Positions 52,546 through 61,792 of a stretch of 64,000 bases of DNA are shown here, in pieces. Position numbers and translations under genes: made by a program. This stretch comes from Streptosporangium sp. NBC_01755 (GTDB taxonomy: Bacteria > Actinomycetota > Actinomycetes > Streptosporangiales > Streptosporangiaceae). The DNA lies in assembly GCF_035917995.1 (NCBI RefSeq), contig NZ_CP109131.1:1054001-1118000 (forward strand), given 5' to 3'. Position 1 is the first letter of the stretch. Each line of letters opens with the position of its first letter. Under the pieces are notes generated by a model. That model had not been told where the DNA came from. It searched no databases and was given only the letters and a program-made list of their open reading frames with translations.

Positions 52546-52857
52546 TCAGGGGACCCGGCGCAGGACCCTGGCCAGGGCGGCCTCCACCTCGTCGGCCAGG
52601 CCCGGGGCACAGACGACGGCCGGTCGGCCGTCGGCGCGGGCGGGTCGCACCGAGCCGCAGGACCGGCACTCCACCTCGCCGAGCCGGCAGATGAGCCCGA
52701 CGGAGCCGCATGAGGAGCACGTGTCGAGCTCGACTTCATGGGTGCGCCGGCAGTCCGGGCAGATCAGCACCTGCGTCTCGTCGCGTACCCCGCGCGTCCA
52801 CGGGCTGGCACCACGGATCGGGTCGGTCTGCCTGGCCCCGCAGGAGAAGCAGGGCAT
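52546..52857 (-). CDS. small zinc-ribbon protein
   Basis: 103 residues with four CxxC-type pairs: CFSCG near 3, CPDC near 33, CSSCG near 47 and CRSCG near 64. The last 30 residues are helical. These are probably two zinc ribbons. Function unknown; start at 52857 with GGAGGCGATC upstream. Confidence 0.7.
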   Translation of the reverse strand: MPCFSCGARQTDPIRGASPWTRGVRDETQVLICPDCRRTHEVELDTCSSCGSVGLICRLGEVECRSCGSVRPARADGRPAVVCAPGLADEVEAALARVLRRVP

Positions 52858-52919
52858 GATCGCCTCCGAGAGGTTGGACCGGCGGGCGCCGCGCGAGCGG
52901 GCGGCCGCCGGATCACCGC

Positions 52920-53378
52920 TTAGGGAAGTTCGGCGAGCACCTTGCGGTACTCGGCGATGTCGCGGGCCTGTGAAATCGAGTTCACGACACGCCAGCGGAC
53001 CACGCCCTCGCCGTCGATGATGAAGGTTCCGCGCTCCGCGAAGCCCTTCTCCTCATCGAAAACACCGTACGCCCGCGCGACCTGTCCGTGCGGCCAGAAG
53101 TCGGAGAGCAGCGGGAAGGTGTAGCCCTTCTGATCCGCCCACGCACGGTGGGCGAAGATGGAGTCAATCGAGATTGTAAGAACTTCAACGTCTTCGGGCA
53201 TGTCGGCCATGAACTCGTCACGGATGGCGTCGAGCTCGCCGCTGCAGACCCCGGTGAACGCGAGAGGGTAGAAGATCAGCACGATCTTTTTACCCCGGTG
53301 GTCGGAAAGCTTGACCGGAGTGCCGTGCTGGTCGCTCAGCTCGAAGCCGGGAGCCTGGGTGCCCACCTCGATCGCCAT
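52920..53378 (-). CDS. AhpE-type peroxiredoxin
   Basis: 152 residues from the ATG at 53378 (AAAGGA at good distance); the frame continues to 53408. Thioredoxin-fold peroxiredoxin: FELSDQHGTPVKLSDHRGKKIVLIFYPLAFTGVCSGEL, with the peroxidatic Cys at residue 45 in the F-T-x-V-C motif as in AhpE. It reduces peroxides. The likely reductant is mycothiol or mycoredoxin, known for the family in actinobacteria. Confidence 0.92.
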   Translation of the reverse strand: MAIEVGTQAPGFELSDQHGTPVKLSDHRGKKIVLIFYPLAFTGVCSGELDAIRDEFMADMPEDVEVLTISIDSIFAHRAWADQKGYTFPLLSDFWPHGQVARAYGVFDEEKGFAERGTFIIDGEGVVRWRVVNSISQARDIAEYRKVLAELP

Positions 53379-53419
53379 GGCCGGGGATCCTTTCGTCGCA
53401 TGAGGCATGCGCCATCATC

Positions 53420-53451
53420 CTGCCGTACGGCTCACGCGAGCCGTACGGCAG
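53420..53451 (-). terminator. terminator hairpin after DUF3052 gene
   Basis: CTGCCGTACGGCTC pairs perfectly with GAGCCGTACGGCAG over 14 bases around a four-base loop, ten bases past the DUF3052 stop. Confidence 0.85.
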
Positions 53452-53460
53452 GGCGGACCC

Positions 53461-53889
53461 TTAGCGGCGCGCCTTGGGCGTCGCCAGACGCGTCCCCGAC
53501 CAGTCGGGGGCCGCGCTGATGCTGCTGGTCTGCGAGAGACCCGCAGTGGTGGCATCTTCCCCGATGTCGCTCGGCTCCACGTGCCCGTCCCGGCCGGCTT
53601 TGGGAGTGAGCAGCCAGATCTGGCCACCATCGGTGAGGTTGGTCACCACGCTGCTCAGGGCGTCGAACAGATCGCCGTCACCGTCGCGCCACCAGAGCAG
53701 CACGACGTCGACGACGTCCTCGAAGTCTTCATCGACCAGCTCGTTACCGGTCAGCTCCTCGACGGAGTCGCGCAGGTCGTCGTCAGCGTCCTCGTCCCAT
53801 CCGACCTCCTGCACCACCTGACCCTGCTTGAGGCCGAGTCGTTCGGCCAGGCCGCGTTCGCCCTGGGCCTGACCCGCGGTCGCGCTCAC
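53461..53889 (-). CDS. DUF3052 protein
   Basis: 142 residues from the GTG at 53889, preceded by GGAGGG. GLAERLGLKQGQVVQEVGWDEDADDDLRDSVEEL, then VVLLWWRDGDGDLFDAL and GGQIWLLTPKAG match DUF3052, a conserved actinobacterial family of unknown function often next to the pyruvate dehydrogenase and peroxiredoxin genes, as here. Confidence 0.9.
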   Translation of the reverse strand: MSATAGQAQGERGLAERLGLKQGQVVQEVGWDEDADDDLRDSVEELTGNELVDEDFEDVVDVVLLWWRDGDGDLFDALSSVVTNLTDGGQIWLLTPKAGRDGHVEPSDIGEDATTAGLSQTSSISAAPDWSGTRLATPKARR

Positions 53890-54012
53890 GTTTGTCCCTC
53901 CTGCTTGGATGGCCCCGCAATCACACGGTGCTCAAAGTGCTTCGGCACAGTCCACACGCTGTGACCCTTAGTCGTCAACGGTCGCCACGGCAACGACTGG
54001 GCTACGTATGAA

Positions 54013-54420
54013 TTAGTCCGACAAAAATGACAAACGGACCTGGCGTTCCAGATTGTCGATGTTGAGATCCACCACGGCGATGGACTGCCAGGTTCCCAGC
54101 GCGAGCCGTCCCGACAGGACCGGGACGGTGGCGTACGGCGGAATGAGGGCGGGCATGACATGCGACCGTCCATGCCCTCTTGAACCGTGCGCATGCCTCC
54201 ATCTGCCATCGGCAGGAAGCAGAGCCTCCAAGGCCGCGAGCAGATCGTCGTCACTGCCTGAACCCAGCTCCAGCAGCGCGACCCCGGCGGTCGCATGGGG
54301 CACGAAGACGTTCAACAGGCCGTCGCCCCCACATGACCGGACGAAGCTCTCGCACTCGGAGGTGATGTCGTGCACCCGATCCCGGGAACCCGTTACCACC
54401 TCGATCGTCTGAGATCTCAC
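54013..54420 (-). CDS. YjbQ family protein (UPF0047)
   Basis: 135 residues from the GTG at 54420. VFVPHATAGVALLELGSGSDDDLLAALEALLP, then LGTWQSIAVVDLNIDNLERQVRLSFL is the YjbQ fold. Some members have thiamine-phosphate synthase activity in vitro; the cellular role is unsettled. No thiamine gene is nearby. Confidence 0.88.
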   Translation of the reverse strand: MRSQTIEVVTGSRDRVHDITSECESFVRSCGGDGLLNVFVPHATAGVALLELGSGSDDDLLAALEALLPADGRWRHAHGSRGHGRSHVMPALIPPYATVPVLSGRLALGTWQSIAVVDLNIDNLERQVRLSFLSD

Positions 54421-54932
54421 ATACCGATCCTACGATCCATCGTGAGCTGCGACGACGACCGCACCCCGGTCCGGAGCGCATCAGTGCCCCATCCGTCACA
54501 CGCCCGCCCTGGGTAGATCACCTTATTTGGGATGCTCCTGCCCTCCATGAGGGCATGAAAAGGGTACGGAGGGCACTATGTGGGGAGGGCCACCCGTTAC
54601 ATATATGCAAGATTTCGATCGGTCCCGGCGGCGTCCCCGAGCCCGGAAAGCCTTCCTGCCGCAGGGTTTCGGGCCTCGTCCGGACCGCGGGCCCGGAGTC
54701 CCAAGGGGAGAGACCCCGGATTTCCAGGGAGAGGCCCTGTAAAAAGTAGGGAACCTCGTTGTAACCTTTGACGGCGATTCATCCTACCATCGGTGGTCTA
54801 GGCCACTTTTGTGCCCCTGCCAGCAGGGATCTCCTGGTTACCGGTAAGTAGAGATGCACTTTCCGGGGTAAGCGACCAGGATGGAAGACGACCTACACCA
54901 GACAAAAGTCCATCCTCGGAAGGCGAGACCCA
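54421..54932. other. aceE upstream region
   Basis: No gene in 512 bases. It includes the DasR-type operator and a TGCCCTCCATGAGGGCA hairpin near 54,539-54,555. A long untranslated leader of aceE is possible. Confidence 0.5.
54792..54807. promoter_or_regulatory. DasR-type (GntR/HutC) operator upstream of aceE
   Basis: GGTGGTCTAGGCCACT closely matches the DasR-responsive element (A(G/C)TGGTCTAGACCA(G/C)T). The inner 14 bases are palindromic in six of seven pairs. It lies 126 bases upstream of aceE. DasR responds to amino-sugar phosphates; a regulator gene is not in this window. Confidence 0.6.
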
Positions 54933-57680
54933 GTGGCTTCCGGACGCCAGCGTTTCTCGATCATCAGCGACGGCCTACCCAGCCAGCTTCCTGATGTCGA
55001 CCCCAGTGAGACCCAGGAGTGGCTCGAGTCGCTCGACAACGTCATCAAGACGGAAGGTCGCACTCGTGCTCGTTATCTGATGCTTCGGCTGTTGGAACGG
55101 GCCCGGGAGCACCAGGTCGGTGTGCCCGGCCTGCGCAGCACCGACTACATCAACACCATCCCGCCGGAACGTGAGCCCTGGTTCCCGGGCGACGAGTACG
55201 TCGAGCGCCGGATCCGCGCCTATACGCGCTGGAACGCGGCGGTCATGGTGACCCGGGCCAACGCCCGCACCAACGTCGGCGGGCACATCGCCACCTATGC
55301 CTCGGCCGCGTCGCTCTACGAGGTGGGTTTCAACCACTTCTTCCGCGGCAAGGATCACGGCGAGTCCGGAGACCAGGTCTTCTTCCAGGGCCACGCCGCA
55401 CCGGGCATCTACGCCCGCGCCTTCCTTGAGGGCCGCCTCAAGGAGGCCCAGCTCGACGCCTTCCGCCAAGAGCTCTCGCACGGTTTCAAGGGCCTGCCCT
55501 CCTACCCGCACCCCCGCCTGATGCCCGACTTCTGGGAGTTCCCCACGGTCTCCATGGGTCTCGGGCCGATCGGGGCGATCTATCAGGCCCGGTTCAACCG
55601 CTACCTGCTGAACCGGAAGATCAAGGACACCAGCCGGAGCCACGTCTGGTGCTACCTCGGTGACGGCGAGATGGACGAGCCCGAGTCGCTCGGCGCGATC
55701 GGCCTGGCGGCCCGTGAGGAACTCGACAACCTCACCTTCGTCATCAACTGCAACCTGCAGCGTCTCGACGGCCCGGTGCGCGGCAACGGAAAGATCATCC
55801 AGGAGCTGGAGTCCTACTTCCGTGGCGCCGGCTGGAACGTCATCAAGGTCGTCTGGGGCCGCGACTGGGATCCGCTGCTGGCGGCCGACGTCGACGGCGT
55901 GCTGGTCAACAAGATGAACACCGTCCCCGACGGCCAGTTCCAGACCTACTCCGTCGAGTCCGGCGAGTACATCCGCGAGAACTTCTTCGGTGACGACCCG
56001 CGCCTGCGCAAGATGGTCGAGCACCTCTCGGACGAGGACATCCGCAAGCTGTCGCGCGGCGGCCACGACTACCGCAAGGTTTACGCGGCCTACAAGTCGG
56101 CCCGCGAGCACGTCGGCCAGCCGACCGTCATCCTCGCCCAGACCATCAAGGGCTGGACCCTCGGCAAGGACTTCGAGGCGCGCAACGCGACGCACCAGAT
56201 GAAGAAGCTGTCCAAGGCCGACCTGAAGGAGTTCCGCGACCGGCTCTACCTGCCGATCCCCGACTCCGCCCTCGAAGCCGACCTTCCTCCGTACTTCCAC
56301 CCGGGCGAGAACGACCCCGAGATCCAGTACATGAAGGAGCGGCGCGCGGCCCTGGGCGGTTTCCTGCCCAAGCGCGTGATGCGCGCCAAGCCGGTCAAAC
56401 TTCCCGGCGACGCCGCCTACGCACAGCTGAAGAAGGGCTCCGGCAAGCAGAACGTCGCCACCACCATGGCGTTCGTCCGCCTGCTCAAGGACCTCATGCG
56501 CGACAAGGAGATCGGCCACCGCTTCGTGCCGATCATCCCTGACGAGGCGCGTACCTTCGGTCTCGACGCGATCTTCCCGACGGCGAAGATCTACTCGCCG
56601 CACGGCCAGACGTACGAGGCGGTCGACCGCGAGCTGCTGCTGTCGTACAAGGAGTCGACCGAGGGCCAGATCCTGCACGAGGGCATCAGCGAGTCGGGCT
56701 CGATGGCCTCCACGATCGCGGTCGGCTCGTCGTACGCCACGCACGGCGAGCACATGATCCCGATCTACATCTTCTACTCGATGTTCGGCTGGCAGCGCAC
56801 CGCCGACCAGATGTGGCAGCTCGCCGACCAGATGGGCCGCGGCTTCCTGCTCGGCGCCACCGCAGGCCGCACCACGCTGAACGGCGAGGGCCTGCAGCAC
56901 GAGGACGGCCACACCCCGCTGATCGCCTCGACGAACCCGGCGGCGGTCTCGTACGACCCGTCGTGGGGGTTCGAGGTGGCCCACATCGTCCAGGACGGCC
57001 TGCGGAGGATGTACGGCGAGCAACCGGAGAACGTCTTCTACTACCTGACCGTCTACAACGAGCCCTACCTCCAGCCCGCCGAGCCCGCGGACCTGGACGT
57101 GGCGGGCCTGCTCAAGGGTCTGTACAGGTTCGCCCCGGCTCCGGCCGTCTCGGGGCCGAAGGCCAACATCCTGGTGTCCGGCGTGGCCGGGCCGTGGGCC
57201 GTGGAGGCCCAGCGGTTGCTGGCCGAGGACTGGGGTGTGGCGGCGGAGGTCTGGTCGGCCACCTCCTGGACGGAGCTGCGCCGTGACGCGCTCGCCGCCG
57301 AGGAGCACAACCTGCTCAACCCCGGGGCGGACAAGCGCGTGCCGTACATCACGCAGGCGCTGTCGAAGGCCCAGGGGCCGTTCGTGGGCGTGAGCGACTA
57401 CATGCGGGCGGTCCAGGACCAGATCGCCCAGTGGGTTCCCGGTGACTGGAGCTCGCTCGGCACCGACGGCTTCGGCCTGTCGGACACCCGGTCGGCGCTG
57501 CGCCGCCACTTCCACGTGGACGCGGCCTCGATCACCCTGGCCGTGCTCACCCAGCTGGTCGAGCGCGGTGAGCTCGACTCCGAGGTGCTGGGCGACGCCA
57601 TCGCCATGTACCACCTGAAGAACGGCGTGACCGAGGCCGGGGGCGCCGAGAGCAACGACACCCAGTCCATGGGAGTGTGA
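54933..57680 (+). CDS. aceE: pyruvate dehydrogenase E1 component, homodimeric type
   Basis: 915 residues from a GTG at 54933 after GGAAGGCGAGA. Full-length homodimeric E1: [26 protein letters not shown] near 110, thiamine-diphosphate motif [12 protein letters not shown] near 242 with NCNLQRLDG near 271, and [21 protein letters not shown] in the second half. It decarboxylates pyruvate and passes the acetyl group to the lipoyl E2, feeding acetyl-CoA. E2 and E3 genes are not here, which is usual in actinobacteria. It ends before a good terminator. Confidence 0.97.
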   Translation: MASGRQRFSIISDGLPSQLPDVDPSETQEWLESLDNVIKTEGRTRARYLMLRLLERAREHQVGVPGLRSTDYINTIPPEREPWFPGDEYVERRIRAYTRWNAAVMVTRANARTNVGGHIATYASAASLYEVGFNHFFRGKDHGESGDQVFFQGHAAPGIYARAFLEGRLKEAQLDAFRQELSHGFKGLPSYPHPRLMPDFWEFPTVSMGLGPIGAIYQARFNRYLLNRKIKDTSRSHVWCYLGDGEMDEPESLGAIGLAAREELDNLTFVINCNLQRLDGPVRGNGKIIQELESYFRGAGWNVIKVVWGRDWDPLLAADVDGVLVNKMNTVPDGQFQTYSVESGEYIRENFFGDDPRLRKMVEHLSDEDIRKLSRGGHDYRKVYAAYKSAREHVGQPTVILAQTIKGWTLGKDFEARNATHQMKKLSKADLKEFRDRLYLPIPDSALEADLPPYFHPGENDPEIQYMKERRAALGGFLPKRVMRAKPVKLPGDAAYAQLKKGSGKQNVATTMAFVRLLKDLMRDKEIGHRFVPIIPDEARTFGLDAIFPTAKIYSPHGQTYEAVDRELLLSYKESTEGQILHEGISESGSMASTIAVGSSYATHGEHMIPIYIFYSMFGWQRTADQMWQLADQMGRGFLLGATAGRTTLNGEGLQHEDGHTPLIASTNPAAVSYDPSWGFEVAHIVQDGLRRMYGEQPENVFYYLTVYNEPYLQPAEPADLDVAGLLKGLYRFAPAPAVSGPKANILVSGVAGPWAVEAQRLLAEDWGVAAEVWSATSWTELRRDALAAEEHNLLNPGADKRVPYITQALSKAQGPFVGVSDYMRAVQDQIAQWVPGDWSSLGTDGFGLSDTRSALRRHFHVDAASITLAVLTQLVERGELDSEVLGDAIAMYHLKNGVTEAGGAESNDTQSMGV

Positions 57681-57686
57681 TCCTTT

Positions 57687-57723
57687 CCGGGCGGGTTCTC
57701 CTTTTCCAGGGGGGCCCGCCCGG
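57687..57723 (+). terminator. aceE terminator hairpin
   Basis: CCGGGCGGG at 57687 pairs with CCCGCCCGG at 57715-57723, seven bases after the aceE stop. Confidence 0.8.
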
Positions 57724-57773
57724 TTAGGGTGGAATCGCTTCCCCCGGCGAACGATTCCAGGGGGAGCTGTTTC

Positions 57774-59330
57774 ATGGCAAGAATCCTTAGGGCGGCCGCG
57801 ACGGTCACGGCCCTGTCAACCGCGCTCGCCGCCTGCGGCGGCTACGGGAACCGCGCCGTCTCGGACATCTCCGCGCCGACCGCCACCGCGGCAACGGTCA
57901 CGCCCTCGGGGACGCCCTCGAAGACGATCGTCTGGGGTCCCTGCACCGACATCCAGCGACCCGGCGGCCAGCCCCCCGCGGCGCCCGACCGCACGCAGCA
58001 GTGCGGGAGGCTCAAGGTCCCGCTCGACTACGCCAAACCGAACGGCGAGTCCATCGACATGGCCGTCATCCGCGTCAAGGCCACGGGCCCCGGTGCGCGG
58101 ATCGGCTCGCTGGTCTTCAACTTCGGCGGTCCCGGCGCCTCGGGCGTCGACACCCTCGCCCAGGCCGCCAAGGCCTTCACCAATCTGAACCGCCGCTACG
58201 ACCTGGTCAGCTTCGATCCCCGCGGAGTCGGCCGCAGTTCGGGCGTCAGGTGCGACGGCAACGCGATGATGGACAAGTTCACCTCGATGAACACCCTGCC
58301 CACCAACGACGCCGAACGCGCCCAGATCCGGCTGACCACCAAGGAGTTCGTGACGGCCTGCGGGCAGACCTCGGGCAGGCTTCTGCCCTATGTCGGCACC
58401 GTGAACGCCGCCGCGGACATGGACCGCCTCCGCGAGGCCCTGGGCGAAAGACAGCTGAACTACTTCGGCATCTCGTACGGGACGCAGCTCGGCGCGGTCT
58501 ACGCGACCAGGTTCCCGAAGAACGTGGGCCGGTTCGTGCTGGACGCCCCGCTGGACCCGAGCGTGTCCATGGCCGATCGAACGCTGGTCCAGACGAAGGG
58601 CTTCCAGCACGCCTACAACGCCTTCCTGAAGGACTGCGTGAAGGAGCCCGGCCAGTGCGAGATCGGCACCGACGCGACCATCGCGAACAAGAACGTCGTG
58701 AAACTCATGGACGACCTGAAGGACGAGCCGCTCGAGGTCCGCGACCGTACCCTGACGCAGGGGCTGGCGGGCACCGGCATCGCCGCCGCGCTGTATTCGG
58801 AGATGACCTGGCCGCTGCTGGACCAGGCGCTGGGTCAGGCGATCAAGGATGACGGCCGGATCCTGCTGGCGCTGGCCGACAGCTACAACGGCCGCCTGCC
58901 CGACGGCAGCTACACGACGCTCATGAGCAGCTTCCCGGCGATCAGCTGCGTCGACACCGCGGAACGGCCCACTCCCGAGCAGCTGGCAGCCCTGGAGGCC
59001 GAGACGATGAGGGTCTCCCCGCTGTTCGGCGGCACCGGCATGGGTCTGATCTGCTCGATGTGGCCGGTTCCCGGCAGCGACGAGGCCAGGCGGGTCAACG
59101 CCACGGGCTCGGCTCCGATCATGGTGATCGGTGGCACGGGCGACCCCGCCACACCGTACGAGTGGGCTCCGAAACTGACCTCGGAACTCAGGACGGGCGT
59201 GCTGGTGACCTACAAGGGCGAGGGGCACGGCGCCTACCTGTCCGGCGACGCCTGCATCGGAAAGGTGACCGACGCCTACCTGATCGACGGGAAGGTTCCG
59301 GCGAAGGGGATCACCTGCCCCAACTCCTGA
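57774..59330 (+). CDS. secreted alpha/beta hydrolase lipoprotein (tripeptidyl-aminopeptidase-like)
   Basis: 518 residues from the ATG at 57774 after GGGGGAGCT. The lipobox ALAAC (Cys near residue 22) makes it a lipoprotein on the outer face of the membrane. Hydrolase motifs are NFGGPGASG near 116, the nucleophile YFGISYGTQLG near 228, the Asp region GGTGDPATPYEWA near 452 and the His GHGAYL near 483. The TAP-like C-terminal domain (GTGDPATPYE) is present. Such enzymes remove short peptides from protein N termini. A frame from 57729 is longer but starts without a signal sequence. Confidence 0.9.
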   Translation: MARILRAAATVTALSTALAACGGYGNRAVSDISAPTATAATVTPSGTPSKTIVWGPCTDIQRPGGQPPAAPDRTQQCGRLKVPLDYAKPNGESIDMAVIRVKATGPGARIGSLVFNFGGPGASGVDTLAQAAKAFTNLNRRYDLVSFDPRGVGRSSGVRCDGNAMMDKFTSMNTLPTNDAERAQIRLTTKEFVTACGQTSGRLLPYVGTVNAAADMDRLREALGERQLNYFGISYGTQLGAVYATRFPKNVGRFVLDAPLDPSVSMADRTLVQTKGFQHAYNAFLKDCVKEPGQCEIGTDATIANKNVVKLMDDLKDEPLEVRDRTLTQGLAGTGIAAALYSEMTWPLLDQALGQAIKDDGRILLALADSYNGRLPDGSYTTLMSSFPAISCVDTAERPTPEQLAALEAETMRVSPLFGGTGMGLICSMWPVPGSDEARRVNATGSAPIMVIGGTGDPATPYEWAPKLTSELRTGVLVTYKGEGHGAYLSGDACIGKVTDAYLIDGKVPAKGITCPNS

Positions 59331-59502
59331 CGCGCCCTTCCCAGTGCCCGCAGGTCTCCAGGCGGGGCAGTGCGGTCTCGCCGAGCCGATGGAGCTCGAT
59401 TCTCCATGCGCGAACACCGGCGGCTCCGCCATGGCTCCATACGGTGGTTGAACCGACAAAACAGCATCGATACCCTAGTGCGACGCATCTCATTGGAGCT
59501 CA

Positions 59503-59931
59503 ATGGCCCAACCACCAAAACACCCACTGGCCGCACCACAGAATCTTCCCGGCAAACCACCCGCCAAGCCCTCGGGGTTCAAGGCTTCCAAGGTGGTCAC
59601 CATCACCGGGATCGGCGTCGTGTCGCTGCTTCTGGTCGGCTACTGCTCCGCGCAGCAGGACTACGAGGAGGTAGGCGCCGAGTGCGTCGACCTCAACAGC
59701 CGCCAGCCTGACGGCACGTACGAGGTGGTGGACGAGGACCTCTGCGACGACAACCGCTACCACGGGTCACGGGGCGCCTACAGCTGGTACTACGGCGGCG
59801 TCAGGAGCGGCGCCTACATCCAGCAGGGGACCACGGTGCGCCCCTCGGACGTCAAGATCACCAGCCGGAAGGGCACCGTGATCCAGCGGGGCGGCTTCGG
59901 CGGGCGCAGCGGGTCGGGCGGCGGGAGCTGA
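59503..59931 (+). CDS. membrane-anchored protein, YgiB-like by position
   Basis: 142 residues starting at 59503. One membrane helix (VVTITGIGVVSLLLVGYCSA near 30-50) is followed by a small domain with acidic and Tyr residues (NRYHGSRGAYSWYYGG) and a Gly/Ser/Arg-rich tail (RGGFGGRSGSGGGS). The tail and the place before a YgiC-like gene resemble E. coli YgiB (DUF1190). It stops ten bases before that gene. Confidence 0.7.
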   Translation: MAQPPKHPLAAPQNLPGKPPAKPSGFKASKVVTITGIGVVSLLLVGYCSAQQDYEEVGAECVDLNSRQPDGTYEVVDEDLCDDNRYHGSRGAYSWYYGGVRSGAYIQQGTTVRPSDVKITSRKGTVIQRGGFGGRSGSGGGS

Positions 59932-59941
59932 TCCGGCACAG

Positions 59942-61102
59942 ATGAGACGCGAGACCTCGCTCCCCCGCGACGGCTGGGAGAGCATCATCGAAGGCCACGG
60001 ACTGGCCTACCACCGCTCGGCACACCCCGAAGGCCTCGTCCGCCCGTACTGGGACGAGACCGTGCAGTACGTCTTCTCCATGGACGAGGTCCTGGACCTG
60101 GAGAACCAGGTCGAGGAGCTGCACCGGATGTGCCTGCACGCCGTGGAGCACGTCATCGAGAAGAACCGCTACGCCGACTTCGCGATCCCGGACTGGGTGG
60201 CCCCGGAGATCGCCGCCTCCTGGGGGCGGAACGACCCGCACCTGTTCGGCCGGTTCGACCTGCGCTACGACGGGACCGGGCCGGCCAAGATGCTGGAGTA
60301 CAACGCCGACACCCCCACCAGCCTTCTGGAAAGCTCGGTGGTGCAGTGGTTCTGGCTGCGCGACCGCTACCCCGACGACGACCAGTGGAACTCCATACAC
60401 GAACGACTGATCGCCAGGTGGCAGCAGATCTCGACCAGCCTGCCCACCGGGCCCGCGCACTTCGCCTGGACCAACATGGACGCCTCAGGTGAGGAGGCGA
60501 TGACCCTCGCCTACCTGCAGGAGACCGCCGACCAGGCCGGGCTCAAGACCGTCGCGGTGGCCATGGAGGACATCGGCTGGGACGACCTCAACCTCCGCTT
60601 CGTCGACATGGAGCGCCGGGTGATCCGCACGCTCTGCAAGCTGTACCCGTGGGAGTGGGCGATCGCCGACCCGTTCGGCACGCGGGCGGTGCGCCAGCAG
60701 GTCTCCACGACCTGGATCGAGCCACTGTGGAAGATGCTGCTGTCCAACAAGGCGCTGCTCGCGGTGCTCTGGGAGCTGTATCCGGACCACCCGAACCTGC
60801 TGCCCGCCTATCTCGACGGCCCCCGCTGCATGTCCTCGTACATCGCCAAGCCGCTGCTCGGCCGCGAGGGCGCGAGCATGCGGATCGTCGCCCCCGGCGA
60901 GCGCGTCGAGACCTCGGGTGGCTACGGCGCCGAAGGGCACGTCTACCAGGAGTTCCAGGCGCTGCCCGTCTTCGACGGCTGGCGCCCCGTGCTCGGCGCC
61001 TGGGTGGTCCACGACGAGGCGGCGGGTGTCGGCATCCGCGAGACCTCAGGGTTCATCACCGACGACACGTCGTCATTCGTTCCGCACCGCATCGAGCTCT
61101 GA
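59942..61102 (+). CDS. glutathionylspermidine-synthase-like ATP-grasp ligase (YgiC/YjfC family)
   Basis: 386 residues. GRFDLRYDGTGPAKMLEYNADTPTSLLESSVVQW near 105-135 and KPLLGREGASMRI near 303 are typical of the C-terminal synthetase domain of the GSP family; the amidase half of GspS is absent, as in YgiC. Homologues ligate a peptide and an amine using ATP; the real substrate is unknown, and actinobacteria lack glutathione. It is in an operon with a YgiB-like and a DUF350 gene. Confidence 0.88.
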   Translation: MRRETSLPRDGWESIIEGHGLAYHRSAHPEGLVRPYWDETVQYVFSMDEVLDLENQVEELHRMCLHAVEHVIEKNRYADFAIPDWVAPEIAASWGRNDPHLFGRFDLRYDGTGPAKMLEYNADTPTSLLESSVVQWFWLRDRYPDDDQWNSIHERLIARWQQISTSLPTGPAHFAWTNMDASGEEAMTLAYLQETADQAGLKTVAVAMEDIGWDDLNLRFVDMERRVIRTLCKLYPWEWAIADPFGTRAVRQQVSTTWIEPLWKMLLSNKALLAVLWELYPDHPNLLPAYLDGPRCMSSYIAKPLLGREGASMRIVAPGERVETSGGYGAEGHVYQEFQALPVFDGWRPVLGAWVVHDEAAGVGIRETSGFITDDTSSFVPHRIEL

Positions 61103-61124
61103 GTCCTGAAAAGAGAATCAAGCC

Positions 61125-61616
61125 ATGAGTCCCACCCCCATCCCGGCCGTGACGCTCCCGCCCTCCGTGACCGGCGGCGAGACGCTCTCAATCGCCGAAA
61201 TCCTCGGGCGCGGCGCGCTCGCGATCGCCTCCTACGCCGCCCTCGGCGTGATCCTGCTGATCATCGGCTTCTACGTGATCGACATGGCCATCCCCGGCAA
61301 GCTCAGCCGGCTGATCAAGGAGGACCGTAACCCCAACGCCACACTGCTGGCCTGCTCGGGACTGGCCGCCGTCGGGCTGATCGTCGCGGCCTCCATCTGG
61401 TCCTCGGGCGGAGCCCTGCACGAGGGCCTGCTCGCGACGCTGGTCTTCGGCCTGGTCGGCATCGCCGTGCAGACCGTGGCGATGATCGCGTTCGACAGGG
61501 TGGCGGGGATCTCGGTACGCGATCTGGTCAAGGAGGCGGAGCTCCAGCCAGGCGCCCGGCTGCTGGCGGTCACCCACCTGGCCATCGGACTGATCACCGC
61601 CGTCGCGGTCGTCTGA
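61125..61616 (+). CDS. DUF350 membrane protein (YjfL-like)
   Basis: 163 residues with four hydrophobic segments (IASYAALGVILLIIGFYVI; ATLLACSGLAAVGLIVAASI; LLATLVFGLVGIAVQTVAMIAF; LLAVTHLAIGLITAVAVV), a DUF350-type protein as in the E. coli yjfL-yjfC cluster. It starts 22 bases after the YgiC-like gene. Confidence 0.85.
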   Translation: MSPTPIPAVTLPPSVTGGETLSIAEILGRGALAIASYAALGVILLIIGFYVIDMAIPGKLSRLIKEDRNPNATLLACSGLAAVGLIVAASIWSSGGALHEGLLATLVFGLVGIAVQTVAMIAFDRVAGISVRDLVKEAELQPGARLLAVTHLAIGLITAVAVV

Positions 61617-61792
61617 GCGCACGGTCGGCTGAGCACGGCCATATGAGCACGTGGTCGGCTGAGCGCGGTCGGCCGCCACTCGGCCGCGTCCGCCGTAGGG
61701 GACCCGGTCATACCGGATGTACAAGATCGAGGGTGCTGCGCTGTCCGGAACAGTGGCTGGCGCATCTCCGACGACCTGGCACTCTTGGTGAC

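Noticed and set aside
54975..57614. 879-codon leftward frame over aceE
   Set aside because: Shadow of aceE, low-complexity composition.
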